From assembly GCA_903932865.1 (NCBI GenBank), contig CAIZHQ010000020.1, positions 204,468 to 268,467 on the forward strand: 64,000 bases of DNA. Direction: 5' to 3'. A program made the translations under genes and the position numbers. Numbering within the stretch: position 1 is the first letter of the stretch; each line of letters opens with the position of its first letter. This document shows, in pieces, positions 55,043-63,069 of this stretch. The notes beneath the pieces are model-generated. The model did not search any database and was not told where the DNA came from. It was given only the letters and a program-made list of their open reading frames with translations. Source of the DNA: an uncultured Burkholderiales bacterium (lineage in GTDB: Bacteria > Pseudomonadota > Gammaproteobacteria > Burkholderiales > Burkholderiaceae_C).

Positions 55043-55681
55043 TCAGGCACGCCACGCTGGTAATTGCCAGTTGCGCCAAAGAGCCAGTGCGCGAAGGCCG
55101 ACGGTGACAACAAGACATCCCAGCAAGGCTATCCAGCCTGGGGAGTCTGCGGACCAAAGAGCCACATAAGTCCAACCACCCGCAAAAGAACACACCGCAT
55201 AAGGACGGTGGTCTTTGAAGGCTTTGGGAATCTCGTTGCACACCATGTCCCGGAGCACGCCACCGAAAACTCCTGTGACCAGACCCATCATCACAGCGAC
55301 CACTGGTGGCATGTTTGACTGCAAAGCCTGATGTACGCCGGTGGCAGTAAACAGTCCTAAGCCTAGTGCGTCGGGCCAGAGTATTGTTTTTTCAGTGACC
55401 TCAAAATGCCGCTGACGCATGAATAGCATGGCCAAAACACATAGGGCCAGAACACCCCAAAGAATTTCGGTGTGACGCACCCAAAAAAACGGCCGCTGAT
55501 CAAGTAGTAAGTCGCGCAAAGTGCCGCCACCAAACGCTGCCAAGAACGCAACTACACACACGCCTACCGCATCAAGCCTTTTGCGCGCTGCCTCCATAAG
55601 CCCAGATAAAGCAAAAGCAGCAGTGGCTGATAGCTCGACCAGCAGGCGAAGGGTGTCTCCCCATGATTGAAGTGCGTACAT
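55043..55681 (-). CDS. UPF0126/TRIC-type membrane protein
   Basis: 212 aa. Two internally similar halves of three helices. Markers: AAFALSGLMEAARKRLDAVGVCVVAFLAAFGGGTLRDLLL in the first half, and AVMMGLVTGVFGGVLRDMVCNEIP in the second, each with the GGG/G-x-LRD motif. Relatives are trimeric cation channels or glycine-linked transporters. Convergent with the dioxygenase. Probably near the end of island II. Confidence 0.88.
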   Translation of the reverse strand: MYALQSWGDTLRLLVELSATAAFALSGLMEAARKRLDAVGVCVVAFLAAFGGGTLRDLLLDQRPFFWVRHTEILWGVLALCVLAMLFMRQRHFEVTEKTILWPDALGLGLFTATGVHQALQSNMPPVVAVMMGLVTGVFGGVLRDMVCNEIPKAFKDHRPYAVCSFAGGWTYVALWSADSPGWIALLGCLVVTVGLRALALWRNWQLPAWRA

Positions 55682-56185
55682 GTCAGGATTATGTTGCCTT
55701 TAAAAGTTGCCATAGCCTTAGCTTTGGGCTAGTGGGTCAAGTACCCATTACCCAAACCGCAAGCAGTCGTTCCCCGGATCTATCGCAAACTGTCCTTTGA
55801 ACTGTGACTGCTGTGTGCTTTAGACCGGTCACGTGATGCGCTGCATAGCGAACGACAGGTTATGGCAAGCGCTAAATATCAGCATTAGTCTAGGGATGTC
55901 CGCTACCAGCCTGAAGAAGCCACTTTATTGGGATTTGATTTCAATCCTGGCCTGCTCTTGCGATGCAACTGTCATCGAAGGACCATGCTGGGTTGAGCCG
56001 CGCTGATGAAACACTGAACGACTTCCACGGTGCTTGTTGCACCCCAAGAGTGACATACGATCCGGATAATCTTTTAGTACGTATATTTAGATCTTGAAAT
56101 GGCCCCGTGCACATAGAGTTTTGTTCATCGAACCTGGTGTGTATCGAACTTTTCCGATGAACTGTTAACTCTTTTGAACTGGCTG
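55682..56185. other. Decayed island junction (~500 bp, no intact gene)
   Basis: From left to right: ~290 bp without recognised features, an integrase 3'-end remnant (about 55973-56060), a short linker, and two degenerate array-like units near 56108 and 56138 (ACATAGAGTTTTG and TGTATCGAACTTTT, 30 bp apart). No tRNA fragment remains. ORF 55941-56201 is not a gene; it reads through the remnant and the array. Confidence 0.6.
55973..56060 (-). pseudogene. Integrase C-terminal remnant, relative of the 32278 gene
   Basis: Nucleotides such as CATGCTGGGTTGAGC, GTGCTTGTTGCACC and CCAAGAGTGACATA align with the 3' end of the integrase at 32278 in order and spacing. The minus-strand translation reads VQQAPWKSFSVSSARLNPAW against the intact AQQARWQSVSSSTAQLNPTW. 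Everything upstream in the gene is gone. It represents the right end of a second element that once had its own integrase. Confidence 0.72.
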
Positions 56186-56752
56186 TCATCCAACTAGCCA
56201 TTGGTCTAGAAGCGGCCCAACATAGTCCTTGCCCAAGTCATGATCACCACCAGGAACCACGATAACTGAGATTCCAGTGAGCCGACCCAAAGCCTGCACG
56301 TTGGCAGGAATGCTTTGCCAATCTTCTTCCCCGACATGCATCTCGCATTGACGCGGTACCTTGAAATGCCCTGCTTCAGCCAAATCCTTGAGTCTTGTTG
56401 GCCTTGGTGGAGAAAAACTAGTGCGGGCCTGGGCATTTGTGAACTCCCCCACGATAGGCGACAACAGCAGCACTCGCCCAGGAAAAGATGACATCTGAGT
56501 TTGAGCGTGCAAGAAAAGATACGCACCGAAGGAGTTGCAAATCACTTGGGCCTCCTCATGCCAAAAGTGATCTTTGAGGTCTTGACCCACCGTCGCGATT
56601 TGTTCATCAAAAGGCAATGAACGAAAGTCGCCTCGCGTCTCACGTCCGGCGACATCAAAGCCGCGATCCATCAATGCTCTGCCCAGCCCTGTACCCAGTT
56701 GACCGCCATAGCCAGGCAGGTAGTAGATGGTTTTTGCATTTGGATTTGCCAT
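56186..56752 (-). CDS. Small alpha/beta hydrolase
   Basis: 188 aa. N-terminal strand and oxyanion turn TIYYLPGYGGQLGTGLG, nucleophile elbow AQVICNSFGAYLFLHA (Ser ~76, C-N-S-F-G in place of the usual G-x-S-x-G), and a C-terminal VVPGGDHDLGKDYVGPLL with the catalytic His. It is small, as in RBBP9/YdeN-like or serine-esterase families. No signal peptide. It stands alone, divergent from the MerR gene, with ~85 bp between them. Substrate unknown. Confidence 0.75.
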   Translation of the reverse strand: MANPNAKTIYYLPGYGGQLGTGLGRALMDRGFDVAGRETRGDFRSLPFDEQIATVGQDLKDHFWHEEAQVICNSFGAYLFLHAQTQMSSFPGRVLLLSPIVGEFTNAQARTSFSPPRPTRLKDLAEAGHFKVPRQCEMHVGEEDWQSIPANVQALGRLTGISVIVVPGGDHDLGKDYVGPLLDQWLVG

Positions 56753-56812
56753 GCTTTGATTGTGGCTCAGGTACGTACAAGCTTGGTGGTTTTTAAATGA
56801 CAGTTCTATTTG

Positions 56813-56825
56813 ACAGTTTTACTGT
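56813..56825. promoter_or_regulatory. Dyad ACAGT-TTT-ACTGT before the MerR gene
   Basis: Perfect 5-bp arms 12 nt before ATG 56838, overlapping TTGACA at 56810-56815, with another CAGTT 12 bp upstream. MerR-type regulators bind such dyads in their own promoters, so autoregulation is likely. Confidence 0.5.
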
Positions 56826-56837
56826 ATGATAGAAAAC

Positions 56838-57236
56838 ATGGACACCAATTTGACCCTGGACCAACTCAGCGCGCTGACCGATTTGCCGCTGAGAACGATC
56901 CGCTATTACATCCAACTCGGCTTGGTTGATCGACATGAAGGCGATCGAAAACATGCCCGGTACACCCAAAAGCACCTGGACCAAGTGCTGCAGGTTCGCG
57001 CCATGGCGGATCAGGGCATGCCCCTGGAACGAATCAAGCAACTGATCAACGGAATCACAACGCCCCCGCCCCTTCCAAAGGCTGCGGGTGACATCTCTGT
57101 CATCAGCAAAGTGTTCATCGCCCCCGGCGTTGAACTGCACCTAGAACCGCAAATTGCGGGTCTCTCGCCTGAAAAACTCCGTCTATTTGTCCGTTCCGTG
57201 CTCACTACCTGGGAAGAAATCAATGCAAGCGAATAA
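56838..57236 (+). CDS. MerR-family regulator (short, no ligand domain)
   Basis: 132 aa from ATG 56838. The winged helix is residues ~5-72 (LTLDQLSALTDLPLRTIRYYIQLGLVDRHEGDRKHARYTQKHLDQVLQVRAMADQGMPLERIKQLI), with a short linker PPPLPK. The last ~50 residues (VISKVFIAPGVELHLEPQIAGLSPEKLRLFVRSV) are not a known metal- or drug-binding domain and could be a docking tail. The stop lies 14 nt inside the next gene, so the two proteins are translationally coupled. Confidence 0.88.
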   Translation: MDTNLTLDQLSALTDLPLRTIRYYIQLGLVDRHEGDRKHARYTQKHLDQVLQVRAMADQGMPLERIKQLINGITTPPPLPKAAGDISVISKVFIAPGVELHLEPQIAGLSPEKLRLFVRSVLTTWEEINASE

Positions 57237-59652
57237 AAAACAAATTGGACTGCACGCCCAGGACATGGAAGCCAACATTGGGCTGGTGTCGGCCCATGTG
57301 ACTGGACGTCTCAATGGCTTGGTGGCCCAGATCAAGGTTCGCCAGGTTTACAAGAACTGGTCAGATGACAACGTCGAATGCGTCTACACCTTCCCTCTGG
57401 GATGGCAAAGCGTCCTTTTGGGCATGCGAGTGGAACTGAACGGCAAAAGCATGACCGGTACCGTCAAGCCCAAGAAAGTAGCCGAAGCGCAATATGAAGA
57501 GGCCATCAGCAGCGGTGACTTGCCAGTCATGCTGGAGCGGTCAGGTAAAGACCTGTACACGGCCAATATCGGCAACATACAGACTGGGGATGAGGTGGTC
57601 ATTGAACTTGACTACGCTCAAATCCTGAAAGCCGAAGATGGCGCAATTCGATTCAGCTTGCCCACGACCATTGCACCGCGATACGGGGATGCATCGGCTG
57701 CGGGCTTGAAGCCGCACCAACAAGCTGAACCCAATCCACAGGCCGAGCATCGCCTATTTCTGAATCTTGAACTGTCTGAGAACCTGAGCCAGGGCACGGT
57801 TTACAGCCCCAGCCATGAAATCCAGCTTAGCCGTCAAGGCAACCAATGCGCCTTGAAGTTGGAGGGCGCAGCATGGCTAGACCGGGATTTCATCTTGGTC
57901 ATTGACCGGCTGGGCGATATGAACTTCGCCGTCGCAGCGCATGACCCGATGCGCCCAGGAGAAGCCACCGTCTTGACTGGCAGTGTGTACCGTCCAACCT
58001 GCGTTAGAAAGCAGCACCCCGTCTCCATCAAGGTCCTGGTCGACTGCTCTGGCTCCATGGAGGGCGACAGCATTGAACAGGCCAAAGACTGCCTCAGCTG
58101 GCTGTTTGGGCAGCTGAATAATACGGACCAAGTCTCCTTCACGCGGTTTGGCAGCACTGTTCACCACGAACAACCGGAACTGAAGCCTTGCTCCATCATT
58201 TACCGCCAGCTCTTGAAGGCAGCAACACGTCGGTTGAATGCGAATATGAGCGGTACCGAGATTGATGCGGCGTTGAAAGAAGTCATCAGTATTGAGAGTG
58301 GTGAATCAGAGGAAACAAAAAATTCGGCGATCTTGTTGATCACCGACGGCGAGGTCTGGAACATTGAACAGACCATCGCCACAGTGCGCGCCTCTGGGCA
58401 ACGCATATATGCCGTGGGCGTGGGCTCTGCGCCATCAGAAAGTCTGCTCAAAGACATGGCAGAAGTCACAGGCGGCGCTTGTGAAATGGTCACACCCCGA
58501 GAAAACATGCAAAAAGCCGTCGAACGTCTGTTGATCCAGATTCGGCAAACACAGGCGATCGAACACGAGGTTGTATGTGGAGCGCCTAACGTCTGGCAGT
58601 CCAAATCCTCAGGGCATGCCGCAGATGGCAGCTCCTTGATGTCATGGATGCAAATCAATACTCAAGGCAGCCCGCTGGATGAACTGAACGTGGTCCAGAC
58701 CGTTTATCCCCACGGTCAACAAACATCCTGCCCCGTCATTTGGGATGAGACCCTTGACCTCTCTCGCATTGCAGCCGCATTGCGCTTGAACGATATAGCA
58801 AAGGCCAAAGAGCGAGAGCGCCTCGCTGTCGAATATCAACTGGTCACCAGCGAAACCAATTTAATTCTTGTTCACGAAAGAGCTGAAAACGAAAAAGCAG
58901 ATGACATGCCAGAGTTGCACCAGGTGAAGCCTATGCTGGCTGCCGGATGGAGTGGTAACGGAGTTGCTGCTTATAGAAGAGCAGCCCCTTCGCTTCAAGT
59001 CATGCGATCTGGTTGTGACAACGTACCCTTCATAGCTGAATCGCGAATCGATATGAGCATGTCTGTTCCGGCCATGTGGCGATCGAATCGATCACATTCT
59101 GCCGCCCGAGTTGATGGGATGGCTAATGCAGGCATGGATGACATTGAGATACCGGCTTTTCTGAGGAAACAAGAGTCGTCCTCCGATTCAAAGCCCGTCA
59201 AGACGTTCGTCCAGAAATTCAAGGACATCGTCAGTACACCCAATAAACCGCCGCAAAGCACGCACACGGTCAAAAAACCACAGGGCACATCAGATGAGCT
59301 GAAGGCCATCCTGGCCAATAAGACCAACGCAAAGAACCCAATTCATGAATTGCTGAGCAGCTTCAACCAGGTAGCCCTGACGCACACGAGATTCAGATCT
59401 GCACTTGCCGCATGCCTTCGAACAAACCAAGCCAACTACATGGAGTGGTTGATCACAAAGCACATGAAGGCTGCTGGCTCTGGAGCCCCAATTTGGGCGA
59501 TTTTCATCAACTGGGCAGCGGAAAACCTATCCGTCGAACTCGATCGGCATGCAGAAAGGATATTGAGCGACTTCCTGTCGCCGATTGACCGCGATCTACA
59601 ACAGGCGATCTATGCAGAGCTGTCCGAATTAAAACAAGAAGCTGCGGTCTGA
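57223..59652 (+). CDS. VIT and von Willebrand factor A domain protein
   Basis: 809 aa from ATG 57223, inside the MerR gene. The VIT domain is residues ~15-135 (SAHVTGRLNGLVAQIKVRQVYKN, VYTFPL). The VWA domain is ~268-445 with an intact metal site Asp274-x-Ser276-x-Ser278 (VLVDCSGSMEGDS), a Thr in MSGTEIDAAL and Asp in LITDGEVW. There is no signal peptide or membrane segment, so it is cytoplasmic. The region ~610-720 is low-complexity; the C-terminal ~90 residues are helical (LSSFNQVALTHTRFRSALAACL). The function is not known; the coupled MerR suggests a regulator-partner pair. Confidence 0.9.
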   Translation: MQANKKQIGLHAQDMEANIGLVSAHVTGRLNGLVAQIKVRQVYKNWSDDNVECVYTFPLGWQSVLLGMRVELNGKSMTGTVKPKKVAEAQYEEAISSGDLPVMLERSGKDLYTANIGNIQTGDEVVIELDYAQILKAEDGAIRFSLPTTIAPRYGDASAAGLKPHQQAEPNPQAEHRLFLNLELSENLSQGTVYSPSHEIQLSRQGNQCALKLEGAAWLDRDFILVIDRLGDMNFAVAAHDPMRPGEATVLTGSVYRPTCVRKQHPVSIKVLVDCSGSMEGDSIEQAKDCLSWLFGQLNNTDQVSFTRFGSTVHHEQPELKPCSIIYRQLLKAATRRLNANMSGTEIDAALKEVISIESGESEETKNSAILLITDGEVWNIEQTIATVRASGQRIYAVGVGSAPSESLLKDMAEVTGGACEMVTPRENMQKAVERLLIQIRQTQAIEHEVVCGAPNVWQSKSSGHAADGSSLMSWMQINTQGSPLDELNVVQTVYPHGQQTSCPVIWDETLDLSRIAAALRLNDIAKAKERERLAVEYQLVTSETNLILVHERAENEKADDMPELHQVKPMLAAGWSGNGVAAYRRAAPSLQVMRSGCDNVPFIAESRIDMSMSVPAMWRSNRSHSAARVDGMANAGMDDIEIPAFLRKQESSSDSKPVKTFVQKFKDIVSTPNKPPQSTHTVKKPQGTSDELKAILANKTNAKNPIHELLSSFNQVALTHTRFRSALAACLRTNQANYMEWLITKHMKAAGSGAPIWAIFINWAAENLSVELDRHAERILSDFLSPIDRDLQQAIYAELSELKQEAAV

Positions 59653-59663
59653 TTGGCATGAAA

Positions 59664-59720
59664 CTAGACCGCAATCCGGTTTAAAACATCAAGCTTCTGC
59701 TCCAGCGCGTAGCTCTACCA
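59664..59720 (-). pseudogene. 3'-end remnant of an integrase like the 60902 gene
   Basis: The minus-strand translation SYALEQKLDVLNRIAV-stop matches the C-terminus of the 60902 integrase (GYTLEQKLEVLNRISI-stop), with stop codons in equivalent positions and similar DNA (AAGCTTCTGCTCCAGCGCGTA against TAGCTTTTGTTCAAGCGTATA). Stops occur further upstream, so only ~15-20 codons remain. Confidence 0.75.
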
Positions 59721-59797
59721 GCCCTACATCCAGGTTGACGATGAGTTTTTCAGAAACTATCATGCAGCATGAATGCATGAACTTTAAGGAAAGCGCA

Positions 59798-60058
59798 ATG
59801 TCTTACCCCGCAACTGACAGCAAGATGGTCAAATCCATCGGCGCAAGTGGCCAAATCTCTTTGGGCAAAGAGTTCGCGGGAAGACAAGTCCTGATTGAGT
59901 CGCCAGCTAAAGGTGTGTGGATCATTCGGACTGCCACCATAACTCCCGATCATGAGCCTTGGCCTGAAGAAGAAAAGGCTCAAACTGGACTCAAAAAAGG
60001 CCGTACCGGCAAGACACCATCACACGATCAAACGTCACGAAAAAAATCTCAGGCCTGA
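59798..60058 (+). CDS. AbrB-like antitoxin-type small protein
   Basis: 86 aa from ATG 59798, with AAGGAAAG upstream. The core VKSIGASGQISLGKEFAGRQVLIESPAKGVWIIRTATITPDHEPWP resembles a single swapped-hairpin AbrB/SpoVT-type DNA-binding domain found in antitoxins, followed by a basic tail (KKGRTGKTPSHDQTSRKKSQA). It lies 52 nt before the Fic gene in the same direction, the expected order for an antitoxin-toxin pair. The longer track start (59735) is unsupported. Confidence 0.68.
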   Translation: MSYPATDSKMVKSIGASGQISLGKEFAGRQVLIESPAKGVWIIRTATITPDHEPWPEEEKAQTGLKKGRTGKTPSHDQTSRKKSQA

Positions 60059-60110
60059 GGGCATCCGAGGTTTTCACAGAAATGACATTTGTCCATGGAG
60101 CAAGATAAAA

Positions 60111-60896
60111 ATGATTGACCTGTTTGCCGCTTTAGGCTTTAGCTGGAACTGCGAAAAGATTCCTCAGCAGATTCCTACCCACTCGATTGATCGAGTAACT
60201 TTTCATTTCCATCGAATGCTGACTACGTATGTTTGGGACGCATCAGTGCTTGAAGGCAATCCCTTTACGTTTCCAGAAGTGAAAACTTTGCTTGAAGGTG
60301 TGACGGTCGGTGGCCGGAAAATTTCCGATCAAGAGCAAGTACTGAACTTGGCCGAAAGCTCCAAATACCTGCTGTCACTGGTCAAAGCTGGAAAGTTCGA
60401 GCTGGACAAAATCACATTCACCCAGCTACATGGACTGGTAGCAAAAAATGAAGCGCTGGAATGGGGACATTTTCGTGGAGAAGGTCTAGAGACTAACTAC
60501 ACACCCGACGTTGGCCTAGGTCCTGAAGGTCGCTACACACCACTACCCACCGTGCCCGGAGCCCCGGAGCTCAACCGTGTTTTTTCCGAAGGCCTGCAAG
60601 CGTTAACCAATAAAGTCGAAAGTCCATTTGAAAGAGCTGGTGCATTTTTTCTGTTCGGAGCCTTGCAGCAGTTCTTTTTTGACGGCAACAAACGCACATC
60701 ACGCTTCATGATGAATGGAATTTTGATGTCCTCCGGTATGGATGCCATCAGCATTCCAGCGGCAAAGGCGCAAGACTTTAACGAAAAAATGGTCCGTTTC
60801 TACTTGACTAAAGACGCCACTGAAATGATGGAATTTTTAGTTAGCTGTCATCCAGATGCCATCACCATTCAACAAAACAATCCGCAAGTGGATTGA
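60111..60896 (+). CDS. Fic-family protein with altered catalytic motif
   Basis: 261 aa from ATG 60111; GGAG lies 10 nt upstream, whereas ORF 59952 would overlap the antitoxin. Fic motif: HxFx(D/E)GN(G/K)RxxR would be expected, but here it reads Q-F-F-F-D-G-N-K-R-T-S-R, so the catalytic His position is Gln; all anion-binding residues are kept. A class II-like inhibitory helix may be present in WDASVLEGNPF (~residues 40-50), with Ala instead of Ser/Thr at the usual first position. Fic proteins transfer AMP or phosphate to target proteins; with Gln, activity is doubtful or different. The 3' end lies 5 nt from the convergent integrase. Confidence 0.85.
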   Translation: MIDLFAALGFSWNCEKIPQQIPTHSIDRVTFHFHRMLTTYVWDASVLEGNPFTFPEVKTLLEGVTVGGRKISDQEQVLNLAESSKYLLSLVKAGKFELDKITFTQLHGLVAKNEALEWGHFRGEGLETNYTPDVGLGPEGRYTPLPTVPGAPELNRVFSEGLQALTNKVESPFERAGAFFLFGALQQFFFDGNKRTSRFMMNGILMSSGMDAISIPAAKAQDFNEKMVRFYLTKDATEMMEFLVSCHPDAITIQQNNPQVD

Positions 60897-60901
60897 TTGC
60901 T

Positions 60902-61927
60902 TTAAATTGAAATGCGATTTAAGACTTCTAGCTTTTGTTCAAGCGTATAGCCTACTGTGCCGTAGTTATTGAACTCAGAGCCACCACTGGAGTGGCCTGT
61001 GATACTTTCTGCCAAACGCGTGGGAATGTCGTTACAGGCCTTCATCCTGTCGATCAGGGCATGACGGAACATGTGACTTCTGAAGTCTAGGTCGGCCAGG
61101 TATTTGTTCATGATGGCCGAGCAGCTGTTGCTGCCATGGTAGTGCGCATACTGCGGCACCAGCCATTCACTGCCTTCGCACTTGGCCATCTCCACCAGTC
61201 GCTTGGCCGCAAACAGCGACACCCCTACCAACGGTACGGCACGAATACTGCTCTTGTTCTTTCGATTGGAGAGTGCATTTTTGCGGATCCAAATGTGCGG
61301 AATCGGGTGATCAAAAACACAATCCTCAACACGGGCGTACACAGGTTCAGACAGTCGCAAGCCAGTATTCATCTGGATCAGCCCAATGAGCTTGTAGGGC
61401 TTGAACCGCGTCATCAACTTTTGTTTGACTGCCAGCAACAAGTCATGGGTAATGACAGGCATTGGCCTGCGCTCATCTTCACCGGAAATTTTCAGAGCTC
61501 GGAATGGGCTCAATCTGTCGATGTCCAGACATCTGAATGCAACATTGAGCATGGCGTTCAAGATCGCCGTTTGCTTGCGGACTGTCACAGGCTTCAAACC
61601 CAAACTCAGCAAATGGTCGCGAAAAATGCAGGCATGCGCATAACGTAGATCACAGAGGTACAAATCACCCACCAAGGACGAGAAGCGCCTGAAAACATGC
61701 AAGACATCGCCCTTGAATTTACGGCCATCACCTGCATCACTTTCATGGAGATAAATCGCCACGGCATCCGAAATTTTGGGTTCGGCATGCATTTCTTTGC
61801 GGATGAAATAGTTGCCAATGAGCTCTGCAACAAACGACTCATCAAAGTCAACACCCCTTACCCTAACCAACCGCCGCAAGACGGCTTCAGGAGTTGATTT
61901 AACAATCTCAAAGTGGCCGTCACTCAT
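60902..61927 (-). CDS. Tyrosine recombinase (integrase), second family
   Basis: 341 aa from ATG 61927 (MSDGHFEIVKST); the track's first Met is 57 nt upstream. Arg I in MNTGLRLSEPVYARVED, Lys region IRKNALSNRKNKSSIRAVPL, HMFRHALIDRMK (His-x-x-Arg), TGHSSGG (His) and NNYGTVGYTL (Tyr). It is clearly different in sequence from the integrase at 32278. A remnant of a relative's 3' end lies at 59664. It may belong to a separate mobile unit together with the antitoxin-Fic pair. Confidence 0.9.
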   Translation of the reverse strand: MSDGHFEIVKSTPEAVLRRLVRVRGVDFDESFVAELIGNYFIRKEMHAEPKISDAVAIYLHESDAGDGRKFKGDVLHVFRRFSSLVGDLYLCDLRYAHACIFRDHLLSLGLKPVTVRKQTAILNAMLNVAFRCLDIDRLSPFRALKISGEDERRPMPVITHDLLLAVKQKLMTRFKPYKLIGLIQMNTGLRLSEPVYARVEDCVFDHPIPHIWIRKNALSNRKNKSSIRAVPLVGVSLFAAKRLVEMAKCEGSEWLVPQYAHYHGSNSCSAIMNKYLADLDFRSHMFRHALIDRMKACNDIPTRLAESITGHSSGGSEFNNYGTVGYTLEQKLEVLNRISI

Positions 61928-62293
61928 GCTCAAAATGGTCAATTTGCATACAACAAATTTACTGTCAAAGACGCAGATGGACAACCGGATTTAGACGAAT
62001 TTTCAGGTCGATCTAGACAGAAAACCCACGAAATTTTCTACCCAAACTAAGCGCTACAACACCTCTCCTGCAGGCCTTGGATCCGTGTCGATACCGGAAT
62101 CCAAATCAGCCGTGTAGCGCTTGTTTTATGCGTTGCAAGATGCCCGATTTATTGAATACCCAATAGAGCCAACAGACTTTGCCCGTGGGTATGCAGAAAC
62201 CATTTTTGCTATGCCTTTCATCCCCATGACCAAAGATTTTAAAAACAGCCATATTCGGGGCCAAAACCCCGCGTTTTCGGGTCTTTCGACGGT
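61928..62293. other. Intergenic region right of the second integrase
   Basis: 366 bp with no credible gene. It contains an exact inverted repeat AAGCGCTACA (62049-62058) / TGTAGCGCTT (62113-62122) separated by 54 bp, a candidate att or operator site next to the integrase, and near 62255-62275 a hairpin with GGGG...CCCC arms that could end the leftward gene at 62294. ORF 62121-62348 is not convincing. Confidence 0.55.
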
Positions 62294-62689
62294 TTATCGT
62301 GGCATGTTGGCCTGGCCTGGCCCTATCGATTGTTGCTGCAACCCATAGGCATCGGCCTGGCTGAAGCTGCTTGAATGTGTGGGCCTGAGTACTGGCTGTG
62401 AGCTGGGCAGTGGTGGGGGCCTGTTGGGGGTCACTACCCTCGCCTGCTGGGGTACCGGACTTTTGGGTGGGAGTGGTTTCGGGGCTGGTGGTTTTGGCTT
62501 GGGGGCTGGTGGCTTTTTCGGAACAATCTTTTTAGGCTTGATCCTTTTAGGCTTGGGGGTGGCAGCAATTTGCGCCTTGAGCCTGGCCTGCTCCTTGGCC
62601 TGAGCTATCACGGCAGACCAAACGTTGTCTGATATCAATCGCCAAAGAGCAAGTTGATCGTCCGCACTGGCTATTTCGTTAAATCGCAT
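62294..62689 (-). CDS. Hypothetical protein with Lys/Pro-rich tail
   Basis: 131 aa from ATG 62689, with a strong GGAGAGCAACT-ATG context; the track start 62857 is unlikely. The first ~45 residues are helical (MRFNEIASADDQLALWRLISDNVWSAVI), followed by a long low-complexity Lys-Pro region (PKPKRIKPKK, PPAPKPKPPAPKP). It resembles small plasmid or integrative-element proteins but belongs to no family I know. The complementary Gly-rich ORF 62379-62603 is its shadow. Confidence 0.6.
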   Translation of the reverse strand: MRFNEIASADDQLALWRLISDNVWSAVIAQAKEQARLKAQIAATPKPKRIKPKKIVPKKPPAPKPKPPAPKPLPPKSPVPQQARVVTPNRPPPLPSSQPVLRPTHSSSFSQADAYGLQQQSIGPGQANMPR

Positions 62690-62771
62690 AGTTGCTCTCC
62701 TTTCTCTATATTTATTTAGCAAAAAGACGAGATCTCGTCCCCTCAATTTCGATCTGCTCATAAATAAAAAT

Positions 62772-62993
62772 ATGCGGATCAACGAACTCATCAAACCTAA
62801 GTCTCCAGAGCAATTGAAGCTGGACCAACTTCGCGCCACGAGGGAACGCGCCACCACAGCAGTTCAACAGGAACGTGAACGTCAAAAGACACAGCGGGCC
62901 CAAAAAGCCCTGCACTTGTTGACAAAGCCTAAAGCCCCATCAGCCAAAACAACCAAACCCATTGGCACCATCAAGCCAATCAAATCAATCTAG
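62772..62993 (+). CDS. Small basic coiled-coil-like hypothetical protein
   Basis: 73 aa. MRINELIKPKSPEQLKLDQLRATRERATTAVQQERERQKTQRAQKAL is highly charged and helical, and its MRINE/IKPK start resembles the neighbour's MRFNEIA, as in paired small genes of plasmids and ICEs. It is divergent from that gene over 82 bp. Ribosome site weak (AAATAAAAAT). Function unknown. Confidence 0.5.
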   Translation: MRINELIKPKSPEQLKLDQLRATRERATTAVQQERERQKTQRAQKALHLLTKPKAPSAKTTKPIGTIKPIKSI

Positions 62994-63069
62994 CCAAAAG
63001 AAAACCGACACTGGAATGCATTTCAGTGTCGGCCATGGCCGATAAGCAATGATTGTTTGAATCGCGGCT

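Noticed and set aside
55941-56201. 86-aa minus-strand ORF
   Set aside because: It reads through an integrase remnant and degenerate array; not a gene.
59952-60110. 53-residue N-terminal extension of the Fic protein
   Set aside because: It would overlap the antitoxin gene out of frame, is Lys/His-rich without family similarity, and ATG 60111 has a better ribosome site.
62379-62603. Gly-rich 74-aa plus-strand ORF
   Set aside because: Mirror of the Lys-Pro repeat region of the minus-strand gene at 62294-62689.
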